This document shows, piece after piece, positions 25,975 through 38,968 of a stretch of DNA of 64,000 nt (the stretch's first letter is position 1; each line of letters begins with the position of its first letter). Origin of the DNA: Cryptomeria japonica (taxonomy: Eukaryota > Streptophyta > Pinopsida > Cupressales > Cupressaceae); assembly GCF_030272615.1 (NCBI RefSeq), contig NC_081409.1, positions 20,896,260-20,960,259 of the forward strand. Direction: 5' to 3'. Made by a program: the position numbers and the translations under genes. The notes under the pieces were generated by a model. It was not told where the DNA came from. It ran no database searches and saw nothing but the letters and a program-made list of their open reading frames with translations.

Positions 25975-28900
25975 AATGGTTATCATAACCACCCAAACCA
26001 TTGACATAATTATCGGAAAAATTAAAAAATGCTAACAAAAACTTGATTAGGTTTTAATTGGTGATTTCAAAGTGATTGAAAGAATAAAATTAGAGTTATA
26101 ACAAGAATGTTGGGTAATTTTAAGATCATCATTATCTTAGGAACATGGACATAATTTTTAAAGAGTTCAAAAGTACAAATAAATAAAATAAAAGGTGAAA
26201 TATAAAATAAATTCAAGTTAATTTGTAAAAACAATGTTTCCAAACACAATTGTCTCCCATGAACCTAATGCTCAACTAAAATTGTGTAAAATTTAGCCCA
26301 TTGTCTTCACTAATCAGAAATGTTCCTCGCCAATTTGCGATCCATGTGAAAATGTAGGCTAAATTTCAGTACAGCCCCCTTTCCATAAATTACTTAGTTA
26401 TTTACTTCAAACTTTCCATGAAATTGTTCTTTGCTTCTAAATTTTGAAATTGTTGCTTCATGAAATCTTCCCATTTTCACTATCTTAGTTGAATACAATT
26501 CATTTATGTTTTCTATGAAAACATTTGAATATAAAAGACAAATAGTATAGTTATGAGCATGCTACTATATTGAATAATTATTTATCTTAAATGGCATTGT
26601 CCTTAGCTTGGCTGATCGCTTTAACACTCCTCTAATTGACTATGTCCAAGGCTAACCCCTGAAAAATGACAGTCTTTTTTCTCTCCATTAACTCTATCTG
26701 AATCTAAGGTACTAGACACAAGCCTCTTGTTTAGATTAGAACCATGTTAAGATTAGATTTTTGTTCTAGATGGAGGATTTTTCTAATAGAAAAATCTTTA
26801 GAGAAAAATAAATCAACATTCCTTATATCTTTGACAAAGTTTTTTCTCCATTGAAGGGTCTTTCTATAGTGGTTTCAATTTTATTCTTATAATTTTATTG
26901 ATATAATCATCAATAGGGGCTTTACATTTGGAATTAGAATTGGAATTAAAACCAAGAGGTCATCTAACAAGTGAGGAATATTTTTCTTCCTTGACTTTAT
27001 ATCCTCCCTTCTATCTCTAGCTATCATTTTCTTAATCTCATCTAAGGCAATTGTTTAGAAGGATGGAGAGAGTTAGACAAATTCATAGAGGCAAGGCCCC
27101 TATGGGGAGTTTAATGCTTGAACTAATCTATATGTTCTTCAAGATATTATTTGTAGATCCACATCTCATTTTTTTGGCTTGATTAATTAATGAAATAAAC
27201 TGGTGTACTAGCATACATTGCACACCTTTTAATAGGGTATCCAATTTTACATTCTCATTGCACTCATTTTAGTATTCCCCATTATTCTATACATTATAGG
27301 ACCTTTATTGATTTAAATTAATATTTAATTTAATATTATGAGTCTTATTTCACTTTAATAGATCAACACTTTATTATGTGGGTCCTTATTTTAATTGTGC
27401 CCTTTAACTTATTGCATTTCATGCTATATATGGGTCCTATGTCATTTCAAATTTTAAAATGCACCTTTACCCACATCTAAATATTATAAATTTTCATATA
27501 AATTATGTTTGTACTATCCAGGCCCTATTATCTCGTGTCCTTAAAAATTTAGGCTTATTTTGTTAGGACACAAGTGCTTAGATTAGCATTGTCCAAGATA
27601 ATGGTTCTCATATTAGAGCCCATGTTACAAACACTAGGATCTCTGGTTAAGGTTTTTGCTTGTAGTCCTACATGGTGTGCTATAGTGTTCTCTTTGACTT
27701 GAATTGTCCTTTGAAAATTGTAAAGAAATAAAGAACATTGGAACCTTGGAAAATTTTAGAAATCTATGCTTTGTGCTCTCTCCTTAATCCTTTTCAAAAA
27801 TCATAGTTGTGTGCAACATGTGTATTTGTTTCTTATTCTTTAGTTTTGGATTCAAGCAATGTTTAAATGATTCTATGGGGTCTTTCTTTGCTCTATAATC
27901 TCTAGTGCTTGCCTAAATGTTAAAGGTTGTTTTCACTATGTAAATGATTATGCTATAGAGTGAGGGAAATTGTGTATACCCTCTTAACTAATGCTATGCT
28001 TATAGGATTAACTTGTCACGTTGGAATAATACCTTAATTTATTTTTGAAAATAAGATGAAGTGTTTGTATTATGTGTATAATAATTAATTAGTGTAGATT
28101 ATGATGTGTAATTGAAGTACTTGTTTGAGACACTTTATCTTTTCCTAGTATATGTCCTCTTTCATTAAGAATAATTACTTAGACTTTTATAAGAGATTGC
28201 ATTGCATTAAAGATAATAAAGGAATATGGATATGAAAATCAATTTATGGTCTTAAATGTTTGGTGTGCACTCTCTAACACATTCAAGGCATTATACCCTG
28301 GGAGACTGTGTAGCGGTTATTCTCTTTGGTGTGACTAATAGTGGTCACCTCGTGATGTAGATTTGGATGAGTTGGCTATATTGTCTTGAGTTAATTAATG
28401 ATTGAATGAAGTGTCATTGGAGTTAATTTGGCTTTTGGTTTTTTAAATTCTTCTTTCATCTATTTTGTTCTTTATGGTGACACTTGTCACAATTTATTTC
28501 TTGTTGATTTCGTCGGCAACTTTTTGTAATTTAACATTGAATTTGACAATCCTTTATTTTTGGACTTTCTCTTTTGTTGTTGATGTCTATAGTGGTCATT
28601 CTGAATGTTGAGTATTATGGACCCTCGTTTTGAATTAAGTGTAGTCTCTATCATGTTCACTTCGAACCTCTGATAGTGTGTGTGAGGGAGGACACTGGAC
28701 GAAGAAGTGCAGTAGACCTAGCAAACAATTAGATAATGTTGATATTGGTTAAGTAAATGAAATATGTTAATAAGATGAAATGTACTAGTAACATTTTTTG
28801 GATTTTATGAAATTCTAGATAGAAGTGCATTTAGATTTGAGAAATTTGTGATATATGAAATAGTTTAATGAAAATGAACTGCTAATTCATTGTCTTCAAT

Positions 28901-30418
28901 GAGTGCTTATGTATATCTCATGTATAATTAATGGCTAAGGGTGTCTTTGGTTAATATGATTGGATGTAGGATGCATCGAATGTTTGTATTAGGTAGTGAT
29001 ATTTATTCCTTCTTCTTAGTTAAGATGGTGTTGTGCTTCATGTTTGGTGCTTGATGTGGAGACAGGGATGTTTGAATGCTATAAATCTTGTTTTCCCTTG
29101 AATTTATAGGACAAAGATTTATAAAAGTTGCAGGTTATTTTTATTTCATTTGGATTTGAAGGGAGCTCATTCAAGAAATTTTTCCTCATATAGGTGTATG
29201 ATATGACTTCTTCAATAAAATAAGGATGTACCTATGTGTAAATTATTGTGAAAAAAGTATATACATTTTCTTAATTGCGTGTAACTAGATGTTAAAGGAG
29301 TGTTTCAATGCTTAAATGGCGTGAGTTATTGTGATTTTTGCTTATAGATGGTAACTTGGAGACAAGATTTAAATTTGTCTCACAAAATGTGGTTAAATGA
29401 AGTTCTCTCTTGAAGATATTTTAATGATTTAGCATGTTCAATGTAACAAGTAAGAGTTTTGTGACTTGTTTTATCTCTTGTGTAGCGTATGTATCTTGAA
29501 TATTTGAAGCATAATAAGAAAAAATTTGTTGTCATTATCTTACTTTAAGCTAGGAACTGTTTGAACTAAGATGTTTTATTGATTGATGGATCCTTAAATG
29601 AGAAAGATTAGGTATATTGTTTGTGATTGTCCTAAAGGGAAGATTTTAATTTTTCTATGTTCAAAGAAAGTTTTGGATTAATGTGTGCATGATTTCAACT
29701 TAACCCTTGCAACTTCCAAGAGTAAGTTGAGTCCAAGGGCTGGAGGATGTAGTGCCTCTCCCTGATTCATCTTGTCTTTTGTGCATCAATAGATCATATT
29801 GATATAGCTTAGTCTATTTTATGATGATTTGATGGTATCTTACCATGTACTAACCCTAATTCATGATTATATTGGATATGATGGTGATTATGATAGAGCT
29901 TGGTTGTCGTGACTGACTTCTACTACATTTATGTTAGGGACGATTTCATACCACTTATTCACGAGAACGATATGGAATTGTGATTCCCCTTCACTTGTCT
30001 GTTTATTTTATTATATATGTTATGGTATATTTTGATGTATGTTTGTTGGTGGTGACAGGTTTACAAGTACTAGACATTGACTCCACATGGCTTCACAGGT
30101 CTGAGCATGTCTTCATCCCAATGTAAAGTTGATTGGAGATGACATGAAATCCCATTCTACACTATAGGTTAAAGTTGATATGTCCTGTCAGTCTTATTTT
30201 TGTGGTTAGAGTTGCCTTGTAGTATTTTGTGTTACCCTATGATGGGTTGTCTTGAGGAGTTGCTATTATTAGTTAATTAAATTATTAATTAATTAATTGG
30301 CTTATATAGTTTATTAATAACAAATTAAATTATTGGATGGCATTGGTATTTAAATATAATTGTGTAATTAATTATTGAGGTTTATTATTTATTAATGTTA
30401 TTTTGTGGATCATAATAT
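25975..30418. other. Intergenic, no gene seen
   Basis: AT-rich with no supportable ORF. At 29731-29760 'gagtccaagggctggagga' followed by TGTAGTGCC resembles a polypurine tract meeting an LTR start, so part of 28-30.4 kb may be the 3' end of an old LTR element. No second LTR was found. Confidence 0.4.
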
Positions 30419-31664
30419 TGTTGGCAGCAGTCAACAAGGAAGACTGAGAGGAGGGGTGAATCAGTCTTCACCGGATTCACAACAAATTAAACTTCCAAAA
30501 CATAAACTAATAAATCACAACAACAACTAAAAAGAAAATTAACAACAAAATACATAACATCAATATTTTGATGTGGAAAACCCAGCTAAGGGAAAAACCA
30601 CATTAGGAACCTACCCAGAATAAGATGATACTCTGTAGTAGTATGTGAAAATATTACAATTGGGAATGCACATGCATTCAGGCACACTGCCTAGAGCTCA
30701 CTACTTAAAAGATATATTCCCAGAAGGCTACAACCTTCAAGGAAATCTCCCTGAATTACAAAATAAACCGGAATACAATCTAGAAGGAATGAACTATAAT
30801 AATAGCATCTACAAATGCTTGATGACAGTTTCAGTTAACCACAGTTGCCTGCCCTGCAACACCAAAAATCACCGTAATAGTTCATTGAATGATATATCCT
30901 TGTTCGAATAATCACCTCTCTATAATAAATGTAGACACAACACTGACACCAAAATTACATAAGTATATCACCTATATATACAAATCATGAACCTTGATAA
31001 CAAGGTCGGCTGAACCCTCAACCCTCAACTCATAATTACAAAAATTACATTACATGATACAAAGATCGACCATCAGACCAATATTATGATTTAAATTACA
31101 TATCATAGACCTAATTAAAATTTCCAAATGAATACATCCACTGGAAATCCCACCACGATCAACCGCAGCATGTTACACCACCAGAAATACTGCATAACAC
31201 ACAAATTATCACCGGTTCATAGAAATTACTAAAAAATCGCTCAACGATCAATGCAAGTCACCAAAAAAAATAGGACATAACTAGGAAACACCATCATGAA
31301 TGTTAGAATCATCTGGAATAGTTGTACAATCATCTCTTTTCAAATCTTCATCGGTCAACGTCTCAAAGCTCAAGAACACAACCAATCAACAACTGTCATG
31401 AAGAAAGATAAATTGTGGTACACCAAATCATGAACCATCTGAAATGAAGATACACAAGATCATCCCAAACAATAATCCAAAATATCAGTACAAGATCTAA
31501 TCACACTGGAATATACCGAAGGGAATGCCAAATACTGCACAATAGTGATCAACAAAACCAAACTAAAAAACCAAACCAAAAACCTTTCCCAAACTCACCG
31601 GAATATGTTGACATCAATGACAACAACATATCCTAGCAGCAACAATGAAAAACCAAATCCAACA
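30419..31664 (-). repeat. Sirevirus-like copia LTR (minus orientation)
   Basis: Bounded by TGTTGG (30419) and CCAACA (31664), so it reads TG...CA on both strands. The minus strand contains the tgtggtttttccc...gggttttccacatc block shared with the other LTRs here. Immediately outside 31664 the minus strand has a polypurine tract, marking this as a 3' LTR. No 5' LTR of the same element was found, so the copy is truncated. Confidence 0.75.
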
Positions 31665-31850
31665 ATCTCCTCCTTTGGCATTGATGGCAACATATGAATG
31701 TGAAAAATAGTCAATGCAAAGAAAGAAGATATCACCAACAAACTCCCCCTAAGATTAAGATAGATAAAGCAATTTTTCACATGATCTCCCTTTGAGAACA
31801 ATGCCACAGATCACCAAAATAGAAAAATCAAACTGTCTCCCAAAATCAAA
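31665..31850 (-). mobile_element. Internal remnant with multiple polypurine tracts
   Basis: Reading the minus strand toward the LTR, three G/A-rich motifs occur: CAAAGGGAGATCA, CTTAGGGGGAGTTTG and CCAAAGGAGGAGAT. Clusters of polypurine tracts before the 3' LTR are a known Sirevirus hallmark. The rest of the interior is missing. Confidence 0.6.
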
Positions 31851-31861
31851 CAATGGTAGTG

Positions 31862-32258
31862 ATGGTTCTGATGACTGAGTCTGAGGTTAAGGTCATTGCC
31901 TCTACCCCCCTTAGAAGAGGGTCTAAATCCCCAAGAAGAACAATGATGTCTCATTGGTGGAGGAAACCTCTAGTTACAAGGTGAAGCCCAAGGGAAAGGG
32001 TAAGAGGTTAATTTTATCTGATTCTAATATGGGGGGTGAGTAGCCTTCTAGACTTTTTGAAAACCAAGAATCAAAACCAATGGACTTGGACTCCCTGGAC
32101 TTACAAGACAAGCCTAAAATAATGCTTGACATTTTGGGAACTACTAGAAGAGCCTCGATTGATATGTATTGCTTCCAACGTTGGGTGCTCCATAAAATTA
32201 AGACTCTGCATCTCAAGGAGAGAACTACCTTAGCTAAGATGGAAAGGGTTGAAGGGGT
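31862..32258 (+). pseudogene. 5' half of an ORF split by the nested LTR element
   Basis: A readable segment (MDLDSLDLQDKPKIML ... MERVEGV, about 32080-32258) stops at the LTR insertion and resumes in sense at 38969 once one 5-bp target copy is removed. Upstream sequence from 31862 reads on with one stop and a frame change. The protein is basic and Lys/Arg-rich with no recognised domain. It is probably from an older repeat rather than a host gene. Confidence 0.5.
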
Positions 32259-33046
32259 TGTTGGAAAATGCACACTCCAATGAGAAATTGTAGGTGATTG
32301 AAGGTATTGTCATTGATGGAAACCTTACAATCATATTATACCGGTAGGCACCGGCACCAGCAAACTCTACACCAGCATACAGTTCACCGACACCAAAAAG
32401 ATTAATTACCGGCACCCTGGCTGATAGGATTTTATTAATTGCAAAATGTAATTAATTGTAATATCTTTTTGTAAAGCCGACAAGGCATATTGTAATAAGG
32501 CTCATATATAAGTATGAGATCTTAGAGAACATTTGTAAGTAGGATATATGAGGCAGACATGGTTAGATTATTTATGCAAATATTAAGGCAGAATTTGGTA
32601 TAAGGTTTTGGAAGTTGCAGAGCTTAAACTGGTAATAGATCTGGCATAGCAGATGCCCTTTTGTAGTAGTACATGACATTGGATTTGTATAATCCATTTT
32701 GTAAGTCAGTGAGACTTCTCTTTTGTATGTAAGCAGTGAGATTTAGGCAGTTGGCCTTCCTGCATGTGGAGGCCCCTATTATAACAGTAATATTCTCTTA
32801 TTGGCCAATAAGCAAATATTGTGGGTCACAAATCCCACTGAGGTTTTTCCCACACCGGGTTTCCTCGTTAAAATATTGTGTTATGGTGTGCTTTTCATGT
32901 TGTTCTTATTGTTCTTATTTGTTGTATTAATTTTGGTTTATCGGTACACAATTTTGGAATGCTTTTCATATAATAAGTTCAGAAAATTCATTAACCAGCC
33001 AGATACTGATTCACCCCCCCTCTCAGTATCTTTGGGAATCCTAACA
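32259..33046 (+). repeat. 5' LTR of the nested element
   Basis: Starts TGTTGGAAAATGCACACTCC and ends GGAATCCTAACA. It contains a TATA-like 'catatataag' near 32503 and the Sirevirus-type block 'gaggtttttcccacaccggg'. Confidence 0.93.
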
Positions 33047-33048
33047 AT

Positions 33049-33060
33049 TGGTATCAGAGC
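33049..33060 (+). other. Primer-binding site, initiator tRNA-Met type
   Basis: TGGTATCAGAGC lies two bases after the LTR end. This is the classic plant copia primer-binding sequence complementary to initiator methionine tRNA. Confidence 0.9.
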
Positions 33061-33117
33061 CTGGTCCTCTATTTTCAAAATCCTAATAGCTTGAGGAAGA
33101 TTCTGACACTGGTAGAG

Positions 33118-34210
33118 ATGGAAAACTTGAGAAAGCAATTGGAAACATCTCTTGCAGACTATGATGCAGAAAAAGTAAAGAATATCAAACTTGAAGATGA
33201 TCTGAAGACTACATGGGAAATCATTCAAGGACTTTAGAAAAATCTCACTATTACTAGGAACGAAAGAAGAGAACTTTCTGAAAAGATGCAGAGTGATGAT
33301 GATGAGAAAGAAACTCTTAATGACCTTGTGAACAAGCTGAGACAAGAAAATAGTACAATGAAGAATGAGATGCAGGATATGGCTATGAGATTTAGTAAAG
33401 ACATTGAAGATAGAAAGAAGAATGAAGATGACTTGGTTAGAAGACTAAATGATGCTGGAAATGAAAATACAAGACTCGGTCATGAGAATGATATGTTAAA
33501 GAAAGATTTGATGCATACACAAAATGACAGAACTGAACTCATGAGATAGAAAGATTTCTTGGAAAATCAGTTGGCTACTGCAAATCAACACAAGGAGAAA
33601 TTCAAGAAAAGTTCAGAAGAACTTGATGACATGCTGAAGAATCAGAAACCTAATGGAGATACAAATGGCCTTGGCTTTGAAGTTGGTGAAAGCTCTGGTA
33701 CTACAAAGAATGACGATCACAGCAAACCGGTAAGACAACCTAATGCTTACAAATTTAATGGAAAATGCTTTAACTGTAACAAGTACAGTCATAGAGAAAA
33801 TCAGTGTAGATCTAGAAATTATCAGAACACTAATACACCCATTGGTCAATGTTCTAAATGCAAAAAAGTTGGTCATAATTCAGAAAATTGTAGAATGAAT
33901 GTAAGATGTTATATTTGTGGAAGATTTGGACATCTATCTAATCAATGCAGAACACATACTGGCATAGGATATGGGAAAGCTATTCAGAAAAACAATGTGA
34001 CTTGTTATGCTTGTAACAAAATTGGACATATTGCAAAATTCTGTAGAAGTAAGGCATCATAGGCAAATAACAAAGGACCCACTTTGAAAGGTAAAGAAAA
34101 GGTTGAAGAGGTAAAGCAAGAATTTTTAAAACAATGAATTAAAAAGTTTGACATGAATGTTAGTGAAGCTATTCCTTCACCGGTAGAATAGAGTATCTCT
34201 CCACCGGCAG
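33118..34210 (+). pseudogene. Gag remnant: coiled coil plus four CCHC zinc knuckles
   Basis: One frame opens at ATG 33118. Residues 1-190 are Glu/Lys/Asn-rich with coiled-coil character. Four knuckles follow, each Cx2Cx4Hx4C: CFNCNKYSHRENQC, CSKCKKVGHNSENC, CYICGRFGHLSNQC and CYACNKIGHIAKFC. Nucleic-acid binding is the expected role. The copia capsid region that normally precedes the coiled coil is absent. The frame is interrupted by stops near 33235, 33547, 34060, 34136 and 34187; most would be CAG or CGA by a single C-to-T change. The capsid loss may be shared by the element family, while the stops look like later decay of this copy. Confidence 0.8.
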
Positions 34211-34374
34211 GAGATTCTTCATCTAACTGAGAAATAATCCTTTGGGGGTATGGCAACAAATTGAAAATGTGCTAATTAACCCTTAGTTGATGGTGAGAAG
34301 CTAGATTACTTCTTTACCGATAGATGAGTTAAGTTTTTGACTTAACCGACAGGCTTAAATGTGGCAGTTGAAAG

Positions 34375-34532
34375 AAATAACATTATAAAGCAAGTGTTTT
34401 GGCTCCTTTTTCATTCACCGAGCATTCAAATCTCCAGAGAGCGTGAAAATCCCAAGCAAAGGCATCCACAGCGAAAAGTGAAGCAATTCATCCAAGCATT
34501 CATCCTAAAGGTAGATTAAGGTATTTATAATT
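34375..34532 (+). promoter_or_regulatory. Promoter-like leader upstream of the large unknown ORF
   Basis: A TATA-like 'cattataaagc' (34379-34389) lies about 145 bp before ATG 34533. The leader between is free of upstream ATGs except near the start and is less AT-rich. This suggests, but does not show, that the downstream ORF has its own promoter, as envelope-like ORFs in some plant retroelements are thought to be expressed separately. Confidence 0.3.
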
Positions 34533-37500
34533 ATGGCTTCTTCATCTGCACCTAAATTTATCGCAAACCCTATTGTGATTGAAGTTATCAAGCGCCCTAG
34601 ACCCGTGTTCAAACTTATTCCTAAAATTGCGAAGAAAGATGATACCCTAGGAGTATTTTCAAAAATACCTAAGGGAGTAGTTTATGCAGAGGATCCTAGA
34701 ATGTATATACATTGTCATATTGAGGAACTAGGAGCTGAAGAAATAATGAACATGTATAGGACTATAATTTTTGATGAAAATAGTAATGTTAAAGCGAAAC
34801 ACAAGATAGTGGAAACCCTAGGCTTTGTGGACATTCTTAGTATCCCTGATTTTCCTAAAGATGTGATAAGAATAGTCTTGAGCGGAGTTCATGGAGAGTT
34901 CTTTTGGTTGGATTTCATCCATAAGATCACTAAAGAGGTAGTTAGGGCAGTAACAACCTTACCTTCCACCGGTAGCAGTCCTGACAGAACTAAGAAAGTT
35001 TCAAATGACACTGTGATGAACTTAACCAGTGCAACATTTGACAAAAGATTCCTAAGAGTCAATGACGTGAAGGACATCAATGTTAGATTTGTCAGTATGA
35101 TTCTTGGTTATAAGGCTACACATGCAAACATACTAAACTCTGTCTCTAGCTTATGTATTAAAAGTGCATATGACATGGTGAATGGCTTAAAGATGAACTA
35201 ATAGACAACTTAAAGAAAATCAAAGGTGATAAGAAGGGAACTTTCAGATTTGGTAACTTGCTTGTATGCTTAGTGTTATACATTACCAAGGAAGTACCCG
35301 GCATCGGTAGGAAAGACATTGGTTTTGATATCCCGGTAGGAAAGCAACTATTAGAAATAATAAACAACATGGGAGATGACAAAGAGAAAAACATAAATGA
35401 ATATATTCAAACTTTGAAAGGGAGAATGAAGACAAGAATAAGGCTATCTCAAGAAATTGTTGATAAGTATCAAAAAGAGATATGCTTTGTGATCAAGAAA
35501 GATGAAATATGGATGGAGGCAGTTATCCCTGGGACTGTTTGGGTTACAGAGATGGGATATGAGGATGATGACAACATAGTTGAAACTTATGTAAAATCCC
35601 TCTTAGAAGTCCCTAAGGAACCGAAAGAAAAAGTATTTGGCAATGCTCAAACAATTGAAAGTGGCATTCAATCTCAGAAAAGATTCAAGAAAACTGAGCA
35701 GATAGTTAGGAGAGGTTCAAGACAGGCAAAATAAATAAAGGAAGATGTTTTGAATAAAACTGGTATTAAGGAGAGTGAATTGGAAGGACTACAACCGGAG
35801 ACACATCTCTCACCGGTTACTACTTATTCAAACAGTGAGATACCGACTATATTCAAAAGGGTAGAAAGAAAAAGAAAACCCTCACCGACACCCTCACCTA
35901 CACCCAGAAAGACAAGACAAAAAAAATAGGCAGTGAGGCCCCCAGCTAAAAAGATGACACCAAAGAAGAGGAAACATGTTATTCCCACTTTTGACAAAAA
36001 TTTGGAAGAGATCACTGAAGATGGCAAACTGACAAATATCAGCAAGTTGTATAACACACTATCTAATGATGAAAATGAGAGCATAGAAAATAGTGTAATC
36101 TTACACTTAGACATTTATAAGAAATTTTTGATAGAGATTGTAGATGACATACCCAATGATCTGTATAGAAGACTAGAAGCTAGAAGGGTAGCCATTGTGG
36201 AGTTAGATAAGAAAATCAAAATAGAAAAGCTACTTGCAGTTCACCCAGTGAACTCCACACAAGAAATTGATGAGCTAATAAGTGAAGCTAACCGAACAGT
36301 ACTCTCAGCTGGACATCGACATGTAGCATTAATGGCAAGAAGAGTAAATGAGATATTAGAGGAAACAACAAATAAGTGGGACATAGTTTTTGTAGAGAAA
36401 TAAAAACAGGAAGAACTTAAGAGACCAAAGACTATGAAAGTCTACCAGAAGGATAAGGGGAAAGGTAAGGTAGGTGGAACTCCGAGCCTAAAGATAACTG
36501 ATAACTTGCCCCCACCTCTCTCTAATACTCCATCGGTACAAATTGATGACACACAACCAGCAACATAGAGTATGGGTACACCGCATGAGGATACAAATCC
36601 TGATTCTGAGGTGTTATACATAATGAAAATTGACACTCAGGAAGTCAATATTGTGGTGGATAAGGAATCAACTAAGAAGACAGATGTGGCAACAGAGCCA
36701 CCGGCTGAAAATGTTGCAGTTGGAAACATTGGAATTGGGGAACAACAACAAACTGAAGGATCAAATGAACCCCCCGACACTGGAAAGGTAGAGACCACAA
36801 ATGTGCATACTGTTGCATCTACTAAGGTAACGACAACTACTGAAATTGAAAAACCAACTGGGTCACCGACAGTAGACAACACAGAGGTAAATAAAGAAAA
36901 ACCGGCAGTGGACACTATAGTGAAATCATTTGAAGCACAAACAGAGAAACCATCAGAGCAACAGGCTCTTGCTGAGGAAGACACGGAGAAACAGGTAGAG
37001 TAACAAGCTCCTTCTCAGGTACCTACTCAGACTGTACCACCGGCTACATCTGAAAAGCCTAAGCCTTTGGTAGCTGAAATGCAAACACAAACTTACCCTC
37101 CGAAGAAAGAGGAAAGCAAAGCTATCACAACCACTGGCGGATTACAAATTGTGAGAACAGTTGGACAGTCATCCGACACATCATTGATTGAATTCAGGCC
37201 TACAAATGTAACAAAGGTACTCTTGGATTCTATAAAGAAAATAATAGAGTGTAATGCACAAGCTTATAAGGCTATAGATGACACTTTACCAATTTTGAAG
37301 ATGATAGCTCCAAAGTGTAACATAGATAATAAAGATTCTTCAAGCCAATTAGACACATTGTCTAAGTATATAACTGGAAACCTAATAACACTAGATCAAA
37401 TAAATGAAGACACCTTCCGAGAGAAAATGAATAATGAGGAGACAGTAAAGAATAATAAGGAACATATGGAAACCTTATTACCGGTATTAGGTACAACAAT

Positions 37501-37917
37501 TTTGGACTTCAAGAAATTTTATAGAGATGCATGTAAAATAGATATCTTGACAAAAGACATAGATAAAGAGATCGGCATAGCATAGAAGGAATAAATGATA
37601 TTGTTGACAACTTGATAGGTTCATCAGACTCAATATCAGTAATTGAATAGGAAATTGTAGGATTTGAAGCGAAAATAGAAAAAATTGAGAAAGACAAGGA
37701 AAGGACAAAGTATAAGGCAAAAGATCTTAAATACAAACAAAGTCTTAAACTGGATATCCTCATCTCTTTGAGAAAAGAGATTTATGAGGCTCTTGTTTCA
37801 GGACTTAAGACACCGAAAGAGAAAATGCACCTTCTCACCGATACAATTCAGAGAACTGAAGCAACACTGAAAGACAATGAGAGGTTCAACAATAGTCTGA
37901 ATGTTGCTTTAACATAA
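34533..37917 (+). pseudogene. Large unknown ORF (~1,130 codons) of the pol-less LTR element
   Basis: Begins MASSSAPKFIANPIVI. The frame changes near 35180 and again near 37570, and the reading ends at TAA 37915-37917. Inside the long middle frame the only stops are near 35732, 35927, 36401, 36567 and 37001, nearly all one C-to-T step from CAG or CAA. Layout: a folded-looking N-terminal region (about residues 1-380) with alternating hydrophobic/charged segments, a Lys/Pro-rich linker (PSPTPSPTPRKTRQKK), a second ordered region near 36000-36400, a Thr/Glu/Pro-rich stretch (36570-37080), and a helical, coiled-coil-like C-terminus (37070-37910). No transmembrane segment, protease, polymerase or integrase motif is visible. 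It occupies the place of envelope-like ORFs of Sireviruses, but that similarity is positional only. Confidence 0.7.
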
Positions 37918-38002
37918 ATTTATATTTATCAGGTTGTAATAAATAGATTACAAGGATCTAGGTAGGAACCACACTCCATTGATAGTGAATGACAACCTTT
38001 GT

Positions 38003-38202
38003 CATTGATGCCAAAGGGGGAGTAGCAAAGATGAGAAAAATGAGATGTAAATGATTAGCAAGGACATCATCAGCTCAGGGGGAGCACACATTTTGATAAC
38101 ACATTTTTGACAGTTTTGGCAGATTCTTTTGGACAACATTTTTTTTGAACACCTTTTTGGATTTTTCTCATGAGTGTTGCCATCAATGCCAAAGGGGGAG
38201 AT
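38003..38202 (+). other. Multiple polypurine tracts before the 3' LTR
   Basis: Three motifs, GCCAAAGGGGGAGTAG, CTCAGGGGGAGCAC and GCCAAAGGGGGAGAT, lie in the 200 bp before the 3' LTR, the last one touching it. Such clusters are characteristic of Sireviruses. Confidence 0.75.
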
Positions 38203-38968
38203 TGTTGGCAAATGCACACTCCAATGAGAAATTGTAGGTGATTGAAGGTATTATCATTGATGGAAACCTTACAATCATATGATACCGGCAGGAACTGGCA
38301 CCAGTGGACTCTACACCGGCATACAGTTCACCGGCACCCTGGCCGACAAGATTTTATTTATTATAAAATGTAATTAATTGTAATATCTTTTTGTAAAGCC
38401 GACAAGGCATATTGTAATAAGGCTCATATATAAGTATGAGATCTTAGAGAACATTTTTAAGTAGGATATATGAGGCAGACATGGTTAGATTATTGATGCA
38501 AATATTAAGGCAAAATTTGGTATAAGGTTTCAGAAGTTGCATAGCTTAAACCGGTACTAGATCTGGCATAGCAGATGCCCTTTTGTAGCAGTACATGACA
38601 TTGGATTTGTATAATCCATTTTGTAAGTCAGTGAGGCTTCTCTTTTGTATGTAAGCAGCGAGCTTTAGGCAGTTGGCCTTCCTGCATGTGCAGGCCCCTA
38701 TTGTAACAGTAATATTCTCTTATTGGCCAGTAAACGAATATTGTGGGTCACAAATCCCACCAAGGTTTTTCCTACACTAGGTTTCCTCATTAAAATATTG
38801 TGTTATGGAGTGATTTCCATGTTGTTCTTATTGTTCTTATTTGCTGCATTAATTTTGGTTTACCGGTACACAGTTTTGGAATGCTTTTCATATAATAAGT
38901 TCAGAAAATTCATTAATCAATCAGATACTGATTCACCCCCCCTCTCAGTATCTTTGGGAATCCTAACA
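38203..38968 (+). repeat. 3' LTR of the nested element
   Basis: Starts TGTTGGCAAATGCACACTCC and ends GGAATCCTAACA. It lacks a 22-bp segment present in the 5' LTR near 32395. Confidence 0.93.
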
